Shown piece by piece: positions 7,022 through 12,636 of a stretch of 12,636 nucleotides of DNA. The position numbers and the translations under genes were made by a program. The stretch's first letter is position 1; each line of letters begins with the position of its first letter. The stretch comes from an uncultured Acidobacteriota bacterium (GTDB lineage: Bacteria > Acidobacteriota > Blastocatellia > Pyrinomonadales > Pyrinomonadaceae), in NCBI GenBank assembly GCA_902826505.1, contig CADEFG010000008.1:1-12636 (forward strand). The letters are read 5' to 3'. Below the pieces are notes generated by a model. It did not search any database. It was not told the DNA's origin and saw only the letters and a program-made list of their open reading frames with translations.

Positions 7022-7435
7022 TCAGGTGTTGAGCGCGGACGACTTTGGCGGAATAATGATCTCACGGCGACCGAAAATGCGGGCGTCGAGCGAAAACGCG
7101 CCGGGACCTAAAAGAGCGACTGCCGCCGCCAAACCGATCGCGTAAATTTCAGGCAGAACGGCGGCGTTTTGATTTGACGCGACGGATAAAATGACGGCGG
7201 CGGCGTTGCCCGCGAAGACGATCGGGCAGACAACCGGGGTCAGAAATCCGATTAGCAACAAGATGCCGCTGACGATCGCGAGCAGTCCGATGATCGACAT
7301 CGAAAACGTCGGATGATCCGGCTCGGATAAATAAATTCTGCCGAGAAACAATGCCGTGATGCCAAGCGTGACGCGTAAGATCAGCAATCCAAAACCCGGA
7401 TAACCGGCGGGAAATGTTGAAAAAAATCGTTGCAG
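7022..7435 (-). CDS. DoxX-family membrane protein, probable CTG start
   Basis: Four hydrophobic segments and the C-terminal LLGPGAFSLDARIFGRREI are typical of small DoxX-family inner-membrane proteins. The first conventional in-frame start is a TTG at 7387, which gives 121 residues but cuts into the first membrane helix and has no ribosome-binding site. The frame continues upstream without stops, and 16 codons earlier a CTG (7433-7435) lies exactly six bases after a perfect AGGAGG. Starting there gives 137 residues beginning MQRFFSTFPAGYPGFGLLIL, which looks like a normal DoxX N-terminus. No ATG, GTG or TTG lies between. I therefore annotate CTG as the start. The family is linked to redox/sulfur and thiol-stress contexts in some bacteria, but many members are uncharacterised. 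It is transcribed toward the esterase genes with a 155-base gap. Confidence 0.8.
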   Translation of the reverse strand: MQRFFSTFPAGYPGFGLLILRVTLGITALFLGRIYLSEPDHPTFSMSIIGLLAIVSGILLLIGFLTPVVCPIVFAGNAAAVILSVASNQNAAVLPEIYAIGLAAAVALLGPGAFSLDARIFGRREIIIPPKSSALNT

Positions 7436-7441
7436 TTTCTG

Positions 7442-7447
7442 CCTCCT
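7442..7447 (-). promoter_or_regulatory. Shine-Dalgarno AGGAGG deciding a CTG start
   Basis: A perfect anti-16S match, AGGAGG on the minus strand, stands six bases before the CTG at 7433-7435. It is one of the best ribosome-binding sites in the window and has no ATG, GTG or TTG within reach in any useful frame, which is why the CTG start is preferred for the DoxX gene. Confidence 0.7.
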
Positions 7448-7486
7448 GCGAAGAGAATCGGTGTTCTGATAAACGGGGCTTTTTAT

Positions 7487-7513
7487 AGTATAGGAATTAA
7501 AATCGCCAGGCGA
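7487..7513 (-). promoter_or_regulatory. Possible DoxX promoter with overlapping palindrome
   Basis: On the minus strand TATACT (7492-7487) matches a -10 box, about 40 bases before the AGGAGG of the DoxX gene. The palindrome TCGCC-A-GGCGA (7503-7513) lies where the -35 should start; no TTGACA-like hexamer is present. The pair could be a promoter controlled by a regulator bound at the palindrome. Weak evidence. Confidence 0.28.
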
Positions 7514-7599
7514 ATCCCTCGGAGTTGGAATCTTTTAATAACTCTTTCGGGGTATTCGTGTTAAATACTGAGTGTTTTAAGTTTCTTGGTATTTATTCT

Positions 7600-7680
7600 T
7601 TGCGCCCTGGCGGCTTGGCGGGGATTAACTTGTCATAAATGAAAATTTATTTTCCCGCAAAGGCGCCAAGCCGCAGAGTT
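7600..7680. repeat. Inverted pair of GCGGCTTGGCG repeat in the spacer
   Basis: GCGGCTTGGCG (7610-7620) recurs in exact inverse as CGCCAAGCCGC (7664-7674), with further similar words around both (TTTGCGCCCTGGCGG on one side, CCCGCAAAGGCGCC on the other). The 43-base interior holds a smaller hairpin ATAAAT-GAAA-ATTTAT (7635-7650) with a GNRA-type loop. No T-run follows on either strand, so it is not a standard terminator. The words resemble the 'CTTTGCG...CTTGGCG' intergenic repeats I recall from many environmental bacterial genomes; that identification is from memory. It lies between the response-regulator stop and the DoxX promoter. The rest of 7436-7721 shows no gene. Confidence 0.6.
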
Positions 7681-7721
7681 TAGAATCTTTAGAACCTTAA
7701 TTTACAGACTATTAAGTCGTT

Positions 7722-8351
7722 CTACAGCTGAATGATTCCGCGCCGGATGGCGATCGCGACCGCTTGCGTGCGGTCGCTGGCACCCAATTTATCCATAATA
7801 TGTTTGATATGAACCTTGACCGTTTCTTCCGAAATAAAAAGAAGCTCGGCAATGTCCCGATTCCGGTTGCCTTCGGCGATTTGCGCTAAAACTTCTATTT
7901 CGCGGGCGGTTAAAGCATCGTTGTCGAAATGCTCGGCAAGATTGGCGGCAATTTCCGGCGGAATATGTTTTTTCCCGGCGTGAACACGGCGAATTACTTT
8001 GACCAATTCCGTCGGCGGCATTGTTTTGAGCAGATAACCGCGCGCGCCGGCTTTGAGCGCCCGCTGGATTTCGACATCGCCTTCGAACATCGTCAGGATG
8101 ATCACGCGGGCGGCGGGAAATTCTTTGAGAATGGAGATCATCGCGTCAATGCCGCTCATATCGGGAAGTCGCAGATCCATCAGCGTGACATCGGGTTGAT
8201 GCTCGCGAAACTGCCGCAGCGCGTCGCGTCCGTCCGAGGCTTCCGCGACGAGCGCCATATCGGGCTGATTATTTATCAAAGCGGCAATTCCTTCGTGCAT
8301 CAAAGGATGATCGTCCACACTAAAAACGCTAATAATTTTATCTTCCTTCAT
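7722..8351 (-). CDS. NarL/FixJ-type (LuxR HTH) response regulator
   Basis: The 209-residue protein has a receiver domain (about 6-123) with acidic pair Asp13-Asp14, phospho-acceptor Asp59 (TLMDLRLP), Thr87 (ILTMF) and Lys109 (YLLKT), all intact. A LuxR-type HTH follows at 145-206 (LTAREIEVLAQIAEG, ...NRDIAELLFISEETVKVHIKHIMDKLG), the recognition helix region being ISEETVKVHIKHI. An in-frame ATG exists 18 codons upstream (8405), but that extension would lie wholly inside the kinase gene, while the ATG at 8351 overlaps the kinase stop in the classic ATGA and puts the receiver domain at its usual distance from the start. Its partner is the adjacent sensor kinase; targets are unknown, and its own upstream region and the DoxX promoter nearby are only guesses. 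Confidence 0.93.
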   Translation of the reverse strand: MKEDKIISVFSVDDHPLMHEGIAALINNQPDMALVAEASDGRDALRQFREHQPDVTLMDLRLPDMSGIDAMISILKEFPAARVIILTMFEGDVEIQRALKAGARGYLLKTMPPTELVKVIRRVHAGKKHIPPEIAANLAEHFDNDALTAREIEVLAQIAEGNRNRDIAELLFISEETVKVHIKHIMDKLGASDRTQAVAIAIRRGIIQL

Positions 8352-9574
8352 TTTCCCGGTTCCTTCCCTGTATTTGCCTGGCGAGGATAAAATTTGGTCA
8401 GCCATTTGAACGGATGTTTTGAAAGTTGTGTTTCAAAAGCCAGATGGTTCGGAACGGAAACTGAAATTTCCGTTCCCGCCTTTGCCCGGCTCGAAACTTT
8501 AAGTTTCGCGCCGACTTTTTCCGCCCGTTCGCGCATTCCCGAAAGTCCCCAATGTCTTTCGCTGCCCGTTTGAAGAATCTGCGGGTCGATCCCGATTCCG
8601 TTGTCACGAACTAAAATCCGGTATTCGCGGGCGGCGTATTCGATCTCGACCTCGATCTTGTTGGCTTTTGAATGATTGAACGCATTGACGAGCGCTTCGC
8701 GGCAGATATGGTAAACCTCGTCGGCGATCGCCGGGCAGAGCGGTTTCGGCGCGCCTTCGACGATCACGCGAAAATCAATCTGTCCGTTGACATCGAGGTC
8801 TTGCCGCAGTTGGGAAAACTGCTGTTCGAGATTGGCAAAATCGTCATTATTCGACGCGCGAAGTCCCTGCACGGTATTGCGTCCTTCTTCGACGACCTGT
8901 CCGATCAATTTTACGACGCGTTTTAGTTGCGGTCTGACCGGAGAATCGGCGGGCAATTGTTCGACCGCGACGGCAAGCTGCATCGAAACGCCGACAAAAC
9001 CCTGCAAAAGCGAATCGTGCAGTTCCTGCGCGATGCGCGTTCGTTCGGCAAGCCGTTCTTCAAAACGGACGTTCATTTCTTTTGTCAAACGCTGCATCCG
9101 CGAACGAAAATAAGCAATCAACAAAAAAACACAGACCATTCCTGCCAATCCCCGAAACCACCATGTCTGCCAAAAATTCGGCGTTCCAAAAACAATCGCG
9201 ACCGCCGCGACGGCGCCTTCTTTGCTTGGTAAAACGCTCGTTTCGGCGGGCGGCACATAACCCGGCTCAACCAGCAGCGCGGCATATTCGGTGCCGAGAT
9301 GGGTCGAGTTTCGCCATTTTGAATCCGGTTCGATTTTTGTGAAAGGCTGGTCGGCGAAAGGTTGGATATACCAGTTTCCGCTGCGGGCATAGAGCACGAT
9401 CTGCTGCTGCGGGCGGGCATTGAAAACGCGACCTTCGATAATTTCGAGCCGCATCGTGCCGCCTGTTTCCGCCCACGGAATAATGCTGAATTCGATCGAC
9501 GGTTCAAGATTCGTTTGAAACGAACCGCAACCGAATTGCAGCAAGCAGACGATGACCAAGAAACTTTTTTTCAC
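8348..9574 (-). CDS. HisKA_3 membrane sensor histidine kinase
   Basis: With the GTG start the protein is 408 residues. Residues 1-16 (MKKSFLVIVCLLQFGC) are a signal sequence ending in a lipobox-like but imperfect QFGC. Residues 17-135 form an extracytoplasmic domain I do not recognise, rich in strands and aromatics (NWYIQPFADQPFTKI, STHLGTEYAALLVEPGY). One membrane helix (138-156) leads to a short coiled coil, then a HisKA_3 dimerisation domain with ELHDSLLQGF (His186) and a HATPase: N box REALVNAFNHSKA (Asn297), G1 DNGIGI (324-329), G2 GLSGMRER (343-350). All catalytic motifs look intact. An ATG at 9625 would add 17 charged residues before the signal sequence; the GTG at 9574 has GAGGAA six bases upstream and is preferred. 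TATAAT on the minus strand at 9672-9667 is a possible -10 without a matching -35. Overlaps the regulator gene by four bases. Confidence 0.92.
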   Translation of the reverse strand: MKKSFLVIVCLLQFGCGSFQTNLEPSIEFSIIPWAETGGTMRLEIIEGRVFNARPQQQIVLYARSGNWYIQPFADQPFTKIEPDSKWRNSTHLGTEYAALLVEPGYVPPAETSVLPSKEGAVAAVAIVFGTPNFWQTWWFRGLAGMVCVFLLIAYFRSRMQRLTKEMNVRFEERLAERTRIAQELHDSLLQGFVGVSMQLAVAVEQLPADSPVRPQLKRVVKLIGQVVEEGRNTVQGLRASNNDDFANLEQQFSQLRQDLDVNGQIDFRVIVEGAPKPLCPAIADEVYHICREALVNAFNHSKANKIEVEIEYAAREYRILVRDNGIGIDPQILQTGSERHWGLSGMRERAEKVGAKLKVSSRAKAGTEISVSVPNHLAFETQLSKHPFKWLTKFYPRQANTGKEPGK

Positions 9575-9706
9575 CCCTATTCCTCGATACCTACCCCGAA
9601 TTAGCGGCTTTTGATAAACAATCATTAAGCCTGAATCCGATCTTTGCGTATAAATTATTAAACGCGATTATAGCGCATTTTGCCAAATCTTCGCGTTCGG
9701 AATCGG

Positions 9707-10438
9707 TTAATTTTTGCTGACGCGGTTTTCGAGTTCGATGAGCTTTTCGATAAAGGCTCGGCGTTTCGCATCGGCAAACGGATTGCCTTGCTGGATGGTT
9801 TGAAAAAGTTCCCACGAATCTTCGCTGACGAGCCGCGCGGCGCGCATCAATTCTTCGTAGGAAACGGTCGCGAGTTCGGATTCTTCGACGTGAAGCTCGT
9901 CGAGCGCGCGGGCGACAAAATGCGTCAGCGCCTGAACGTGCGCCATTTCGCGGTCATGTTCTTCGGGCGATTTTTCAAAGACGTTTAATTTCAGTTGATC
10001 GGCGAGAAAGTTTCTGACTCTGGCGGTTTGGGTGGTGCGAACCGGACATAAAGCGATCCGCAAACCTTCGATGCCGCCCTGTCCGCTCTGCGGTCCGAAA
10101 AGCGGATGCGTGCCGATGATCTCGACGCTTTCGGGCAACTGCGCGAGCATCATTTCAACCGGTTTCAGCTTGACCGAACAAACATCAAGACAAAGCGCGT
10201 GCGGCTGTAAAAACGGCGCGGCGCGATTTAAGACGGCTTCAAAAGCCTGTAAGGGAACGGCAAAAATGACGATTTCTTTGCTCGCGACGGTTTCAAACTG
10301 GCGCCAACTGACGCCGCTTTTTTCGGCTTCGATCTGGCGGTCGGCGGCGTCGCAAACCGTCACATCGAAAAAGAGCGCGAGATGCCGCGCCATAAATTGC
10401 CCGAATTGTCCGAAGCCGATAATTCCTATTTCAGTCAT
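9707..10438 (-). CDS. tyrA: TyrA-family prephenate/arogenate dehydrogenase
   Basis: This is a 243-residue single-domain dehydrogenase of tyrosine biosynthesis, oxidatively decarboxylating prephenate or arogenate. The N-terminal Rossmann motif is GIIGFGQFGQF (GxGxxG at 8-13), and Asp30 at the end of strand 2 suggests NAD over NADP. DVCSVK (85-90), the GTHPLFGP active-site loop with catalytic-His candidate His111, and the helical C-terminal domain with HDREMAHVQALTHFVARAL and SYEELM follow. The motif set (GFGQFGQF, DV-SVK, THP-FGP, TH-V-R-L) recalls plant arogenate dehydrogenases more than E. coli TyrA. There is no chorismate mutase or ACT domain, making it short for the family but complete. 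The start ATG has no Shine-Dalgarno sequence; instead a REP-like hairpin ends 11 bases upstream. No other aromatic-pathway gene is nearby. Substrate preference cannot be read off. Confidence 0.87.
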   Translation of the reverse strand: MTEIGIIGFGQFGQFMARHLALFFDVTVCDAADRQIEAEKSGVSWRQFETVASKEIVIFAVPLQAFEAVLNRAAPFLQPHALCLDVCSVKLKPVEMMLAQLPESVEIIGTHPLFGPQSGQGGIEGLRIALCPVRTTQTARVRNFLADQLKLNVFEKSPEEHDREMAHVQALTHFVARALDELHVEESELATVSYEELMRAARLVSEDSWELFQTIQQGNPFADAKRRAFIEKLIELENRVSKN

Positions 10439-10444
10439 TTTTTT

Positions 10445-10473
10445 GTCAGAACCGTCTGCGGTAGCGGGCGGTT
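10445..10473 (+). repeat. REP-like palindrome, copy 1
   Basis: The 29-base element contains AACCGTCTGC (10450-10459), loop GGTA, and GCGGGCGGTT (10464-10473). As RNA it forms a 10-bp stem with two G-U pairs. Read in one frame it spells SEPSAVAGG and a TGA stop. It is an inverted near-copy (25 of 29 positions) of the element at 10522-10550. On the minus strand it stands just before the tyrA start. I recall similar GAACCGCCTGCGGTAGCGGGCGGTT elements as dispersed repeats in Acidobacteriota, unverified here. Confidence 0.8.
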
Positions 10474-10519
10474 GAAGATTGTCATTTTTAATCTTATCAA
10501 TGAGTCCGAACGTCGAGCT

Positions 10520-11326
10520 TTAACCATCCGCTACCGCAGATGGTTCCGACTCAAACACCAGTTTTTTGATCTCGTCGATCTTGTCCAGTGCGGCTTCTGC
10601 GCCGAGCTTGATAAATTCGTCCATTTTGCTGATCTCGTCGGGACGCAGATGCGCGATTTTTGGGACGATGACGACATCGGCGCGGTAATGCTGACTTTTC
10701 CCGGCGGTCCGCAGCAGCATCATCGTCGATTGGAAAATGACGCCGAGAAAGGTCGTCGGCAGATTCCAATAGGTCGAGCCGCAGGCGTTGACATCGATCG
10801 CGATGATGATCTCCGCACCCATTTTTTTGACCGTTTTGGTCGGGACGAGCGAAACCACGCCGCCGTCGATGAGGTTTTTGCCTTCGTGTTCGACCGGCAC
10901 AAAAACGCCCGGAATCGCGCAGCTCGCGCGAATCGCGGTCGCTAAATTTCCTTTGTCTTTGAAAACGATTTCCTCGCCGGTTTCGAGCGCGCAGGCAACT
11001 GCCGCAAACGGGATCGGCAGATCCTCGATATTTTTATAGGGCAGATTTTTTCGGAGAAGCTCGCCCATCGGCGCGTTTGAAAGCAAACCTTTTGCCGAAT
11101 ACGGAAACCCCGAAACCTTGAACCAGCTCATTTTTTTACCGATCTCGGTGATCTGCTCGACACTCAAACCGCACGCGAACGCCGCGCCGACGATCGACCC
11201 GGCGCTCGTTCCGGCGATAAAATCAATCGGGATTTGATGTTCGGCGAGAACCTTTAAAACTCCCAGATGCGCGAATCCGCGCGCCGCGCCGCCCGACAGC
11301 GCGAGACCGACTTTTTTTCGTTCCAT
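10520..11326 (-). CDS. Patatin-like phospholipase (RssA/NTE-type)
   Basis: The 268-residue protein carries the patatin signature: GLALSGGAARGFAHLGVL (oxyanion glycine-rich loop), GTSAGS with the nucleophile serine, and the dyad aspartate in LIDGGVV. Catalysis uses a Ser-Asp dyad, releasing fatty acids from phospholipid or lysophospholipid. It has no signal peptide, and its size matches the bacterial RssA-like group. A TTG seven codons upstream (11347) could extend it, but ATG at 11326 leads directly into the first strand, so I use it; neither has a clear Shine-Dalgarno sequence. The last nine residues, SEPSAVADG, and the stop come from a REP-like repeat and are probably not part of the ancestral domain. 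Downstream is tyrA, 81 bases away on the same strand, possibly cotranscribed through the paired repeats. Substrate is not known. Confidence 0.9.
   Translation of the reverse strand: MERKKVGLALSGGAARGFAHLGVLKVLAEHQIPIDFIAGTSAGSIVGAAFACGLSVEQITEIGKKMSWFKVSGFPYSAKGLLSNAPMGELLRKNLPYKNIEDLPIPFAAVACALETGEEIVFKDKGNLATAIRASCAIPGVFVPVEHEGKNLIDGGVVSLVPTKTVKKMGAEIIIAIDVNACGSTYWNLPTTFLGVIFQSTMMLLRTAGKSQHYRADVVIVPKIAHLRPDEISKMDEFIKLGAEAALDKIDEIKKLVFESEPSAVADG
10522..10550 (-). repeat. REP-like palindrome, copy 2, forming the patatin 3' end
   Basis: Read on the minus strand the core is AACCATCTGC, loop GGTA, GCGGATGGTT, a 10-bp stem with one G-U pair. Relative to copy 1 one stem pair has changed from G-C to A-T and the next from T-G to T-A, so pairing is kept although bases differ. 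It encodes the final SEPSAVADG of the patatin protein and half of its TAA stop. With copy 1 in inverse orientation 48 bases away the pair could alternatively fold into one long hairpin. Confidence 0.8.
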
Positions 11327-11335
11327 AATGATTTT

Positions 11336-11417
11336 GTCAATCGTCAATCGTCAATCGCTAAATTGTGAATTGAGTTCGTAATTCAAGACAACAATTTACG
11401 ATTCCCGATTTACGATC
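11336..11417. repeat. Spacer of GTCAATC tandem and CGATT-type repeats
   Basis: The divergent spacer between the patatin and protease genes begins with three perfect tandem copies of GTCAATC (11336-11356). Further on comes TTTACGATTCCCGATTTACGATCC, itself a near-direct repeat of TTTACGAT. The same words (CGTCAATCGGGAATCGG, CGATTCCCG) occur in the spacer at 690-771. These look like members of one intergenic repeat class. Promoters for both divergent genes should be in this 140-base interval, but I cannot point to convincing boxes. Confidence 0.5.
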
Positions 11418-11466
11418 CACGCAAATTGATTTTAACTGTTGTTTATGGAAAACTTAAACGCGAAAA

Positions 11467-12636
11467 ATGACTCTGCACGAATCAATGCAACTTCAGCGTC
11501 CGCCGACCGGTGCGGACATCGCGGCGGGCGAAACGGTTTGCCCGGTCTGCTCGCGTGAAACACGGGACGAATTTGTGCCGCTGCTCGTCCTCGGCGAAGA
11601 CATTCAAAAACTAATTCGGGCAAACGCGCCCGACACGAATATTTTTGAAGCCGTCTGTGCCCGCTGCGTGCGGCTTTTCGAACGCGCCAAAGACCAGATC
11701 ATGCAGGACGCCGCGCTGCAAAAAGACGGTTCGCGGGTTCTTTCGACGCCTTTGCGCCTCGATGCCGACGAGCGTTTTACGGGCAAGGGCATCACGATTG
11801 CTTTCCTCGATTCGGGATTTTACCCGCACGTCGATCTGACGACGCCGAGTAACCGGATCATCGGTTATCGCAACATGATGACGGACGACGGCGATCTTTC
11901 GACGCTCTTTCAGGCGGATGTCGCGAGCTGGCACGGGATGATGACGAGCGTTGTCGCCGCCGGGAACGGTTCGCTTTCAAACGGATTTTATCGCGGAATC
12001 GCGCCCGAATCCGAAGTTGTTCTCGTCAAACTTGCCCGTACGGGTCGGATCACCGAACAAAATATCGAGGACGGACTTGAATGGATCTTGGCGAACCGCA
12101 CGAAATACAACATTCGGGTCGTCAACATCTCGGCGGGCGGCGATTTCGAACAAAGCTATCTCCACGATTCTTTGTCGCAGACGGTCGAGGAGTGCGCGCG
12201 GCGGGGTTTGACGATCGTTTGCGCGGTCGGCAACGCCGGACATCTGCCGAATCATCCGGTTTTTCCGCCCGCCAGCGCGCCTTCGTGCATCGCGGTCGGC
12301 GGGCTTGACGATAACAATTCGCTCAATCGCGCGCGGCGCGGAATGTATCGCTCAAGCTACGGTCCGACCCTTGACGGGCTTCAAAAACCCGAGGTCATCG
12401 CGCCGTCGATCTGGGTTCCCGCGCCGATCTTGCCGAATACGCCGACCGCCAGCCAAGCCGAGCTGCTCGCCCGTCTCGATAAAGAAGACGACGACCGTCT
12501 GCACGACATTATCAGGGAAAATCAAGGCATTGACGGCGAGCTCGATGCCGCGCTCGATCGTCCCGTCCATTCGATTCGCCAAATTTACACGCACAAGATT
12601 CGCCGCGAAAATGTGATCACCAAAAATTACAAATAC
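11467..12636 (+). CDS. Subtilisin-family (S8) serine protease with CxxC module, 3' end cut off
   Basis: An open frame of 390 codons runs to the window edge without a stop. Residues 25-28 (CPVC) and 64-67 (CARC) make a probable zinc ribbon, unusual in front of a subtilase. The S8 domain starts near 105: catalytic Asp115 (AFLDSGFYPH), His156 (WHGMMTSVVAAG) and oxyanion Asn256 (CAVGNAG) are present in normal order and spacing. The catalytic serine (GTSxAxP) is not reached. Between the conserved PEVIAPSIW (308-316) and the window end about 70 residues of charged, helical sequence intervene (ELLARLDKEDDDRLHDIIREN), an insertion before the serine. There is no signal peptide, so the mature enzyme is probably intracellular unless otherwise exported. 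ATG at 11467 lacks a clear ribosome-binding site; ATG at 11445 is in another frame that stops quickly. Confidence 0.88.
   Translation, partial: MTLHESMQLQRPPTGADIAAGETVCPVCSRETRDEFVPLLVLGEDIQKLIRANAPDTNIFEAVCARCVRLFERAKDQIMQDAALQKDGSRVLSTPLRLDADERFTGKGITIAFLDSGFYPHVDLTTPSNRIIGYRNMMTDDGDLSTLFQADVASWHGMMTSVVAAGNGSLSNGFYRGIAPESEVVLVKLARTGRITEQNIEDGLEWILANRTKYNIRVVNISAGGDFEQSYLHDSLSQTVEECARRGLTIVCAVGNAGHLPNHPVFPPASAPSCIAVGGLDDNNSLNRARRGMYRSSYGPTLDGLQKPEVIAPSIWVPAPILPNTPTASQAELLARLDKEDDDRLHDIIRENQGIDGELDAALDRPVHSIRQIYTHKIRRENVITKNYKY

Noticed and set aside
8352..8405. 18-codon N-terminal extension of the response regulator
   Set aside because: It lies fully inside the kinase gene; the ATGA junction at 8348-8351 is the better start.
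9591..9815. 74-residue minus-strand frame between tyrA and the kinase
   Set aside because: Overlaps the tyrA 3' end in another frame, with no motif or ribosome-binding site.
10475..10495. AAGATT/AATCTT hairpin between the REP copies
   Set aside because: Six AT-rich pairs with a 9-base loop and no T-tail; expected by chance in AT-rich spacer.
10382..10945. 187-residue plus-strand open frame spanning the repeats
   Set aside because: It crosses tyrA, the REP pair and patatin antisense; composition is shadow-like.
11327..11347. TTG start for the patatin gene
   Set aside because: It falls in GTCAATC repeat sequence, has no ribosome-binding site and adds seven residues of no family significance.
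11336..11356. Three GTCAATC copies as a CRISPR or iteron array
   Set aside because: Perfect 7-base tandem copies without spacers; too short and few for CRISPR, and no replication gene is nearby for iterons.
11445..11564. ATG-initiated short frame upstream of the protease
   Set aside because: It stops after about 40 codons and overlaps the protease N-terminus, including its CPVC motif, in another frame; I found no evidence of a frameshift.

Overview
The window reads like chromosomal DNA of a GC-moderate, AT-spacered bacterium, most plausibly Acidobacteriota, class Blastocatellia (Pyrinomonadaceae-like). This rests on general codon style, several lineage-typical gene families (class-3 lipase, DoxX, HSL esterase, HisKA_3/NarL pair) and an interspersed palindrome whose translation gives ...EPSAVAGG. 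I recall that palindrome type from this group but could not check it. No phage, transposase, CRISPR array, rRNA or tRNA gene is visible. I see ordinary accessory/housekeeping genes plus interesting intergenic repeats, and no clear new multi-gene defence or biosynthetic system.

Layout. Positions 163-672 (+) hold a small exported BamE/SmpA-like protein, convergent with a class-3 lipase (799-1767, -) that has an apolipoprotein-like helical N-terminus and ends in a clean intrinsic terminator. A phytoene-desaturase/PYROXD2-like FAD oxidoreductase follows (1947-3518, -). A very strong bidirectional hairpin terminator (about 3547-3593) separates it from a leftward block. In transcription order the block is DoxX-like membrane protein (7435-7022, apparently starting at CTG), HSL-family esterase (6866-5868), EstC-like serine hydrolase (5798-5088), secreted cupin (5088-4546) and secreted epoxide-hydrolase-like protein (4540-3614). 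The last three are tightly packed (TAATG overlap, then a 5-base gap) and are probably one operon. Three different alpha/beta-hydrolase clades plus a cupin and DoxX suggest small-molecule ester/epoxide turnover or stress, but no substrate can be read from sequence.

Positions 7436-7721 are an intergenic region carrying a promoter candidate and an inverted pair of a GC-rich repeat. Next comes a two-component system: a membrane HisKA_3 sensor kinase (9574-8348) and a NarL/LuxR response regulator (8351-7722), joined by a 4-base ATGA overlap.

Positions 9707-10438 (-) encode a TyrA-family dehydrogenase and 10520-11326 (-) a patatin-like phospholipase. Between them lie two inverted copies of a 29-bp palindromic REP-like element with compensatory base changes. 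One copy supplies the last residues and stop codon of the patatin gene; the other sits just in front of the tyrA start. From 11467 (+) a subtilisin-family protease with an N-terminal CxxC/CxxC module runs off the window end before its catalytic serine.
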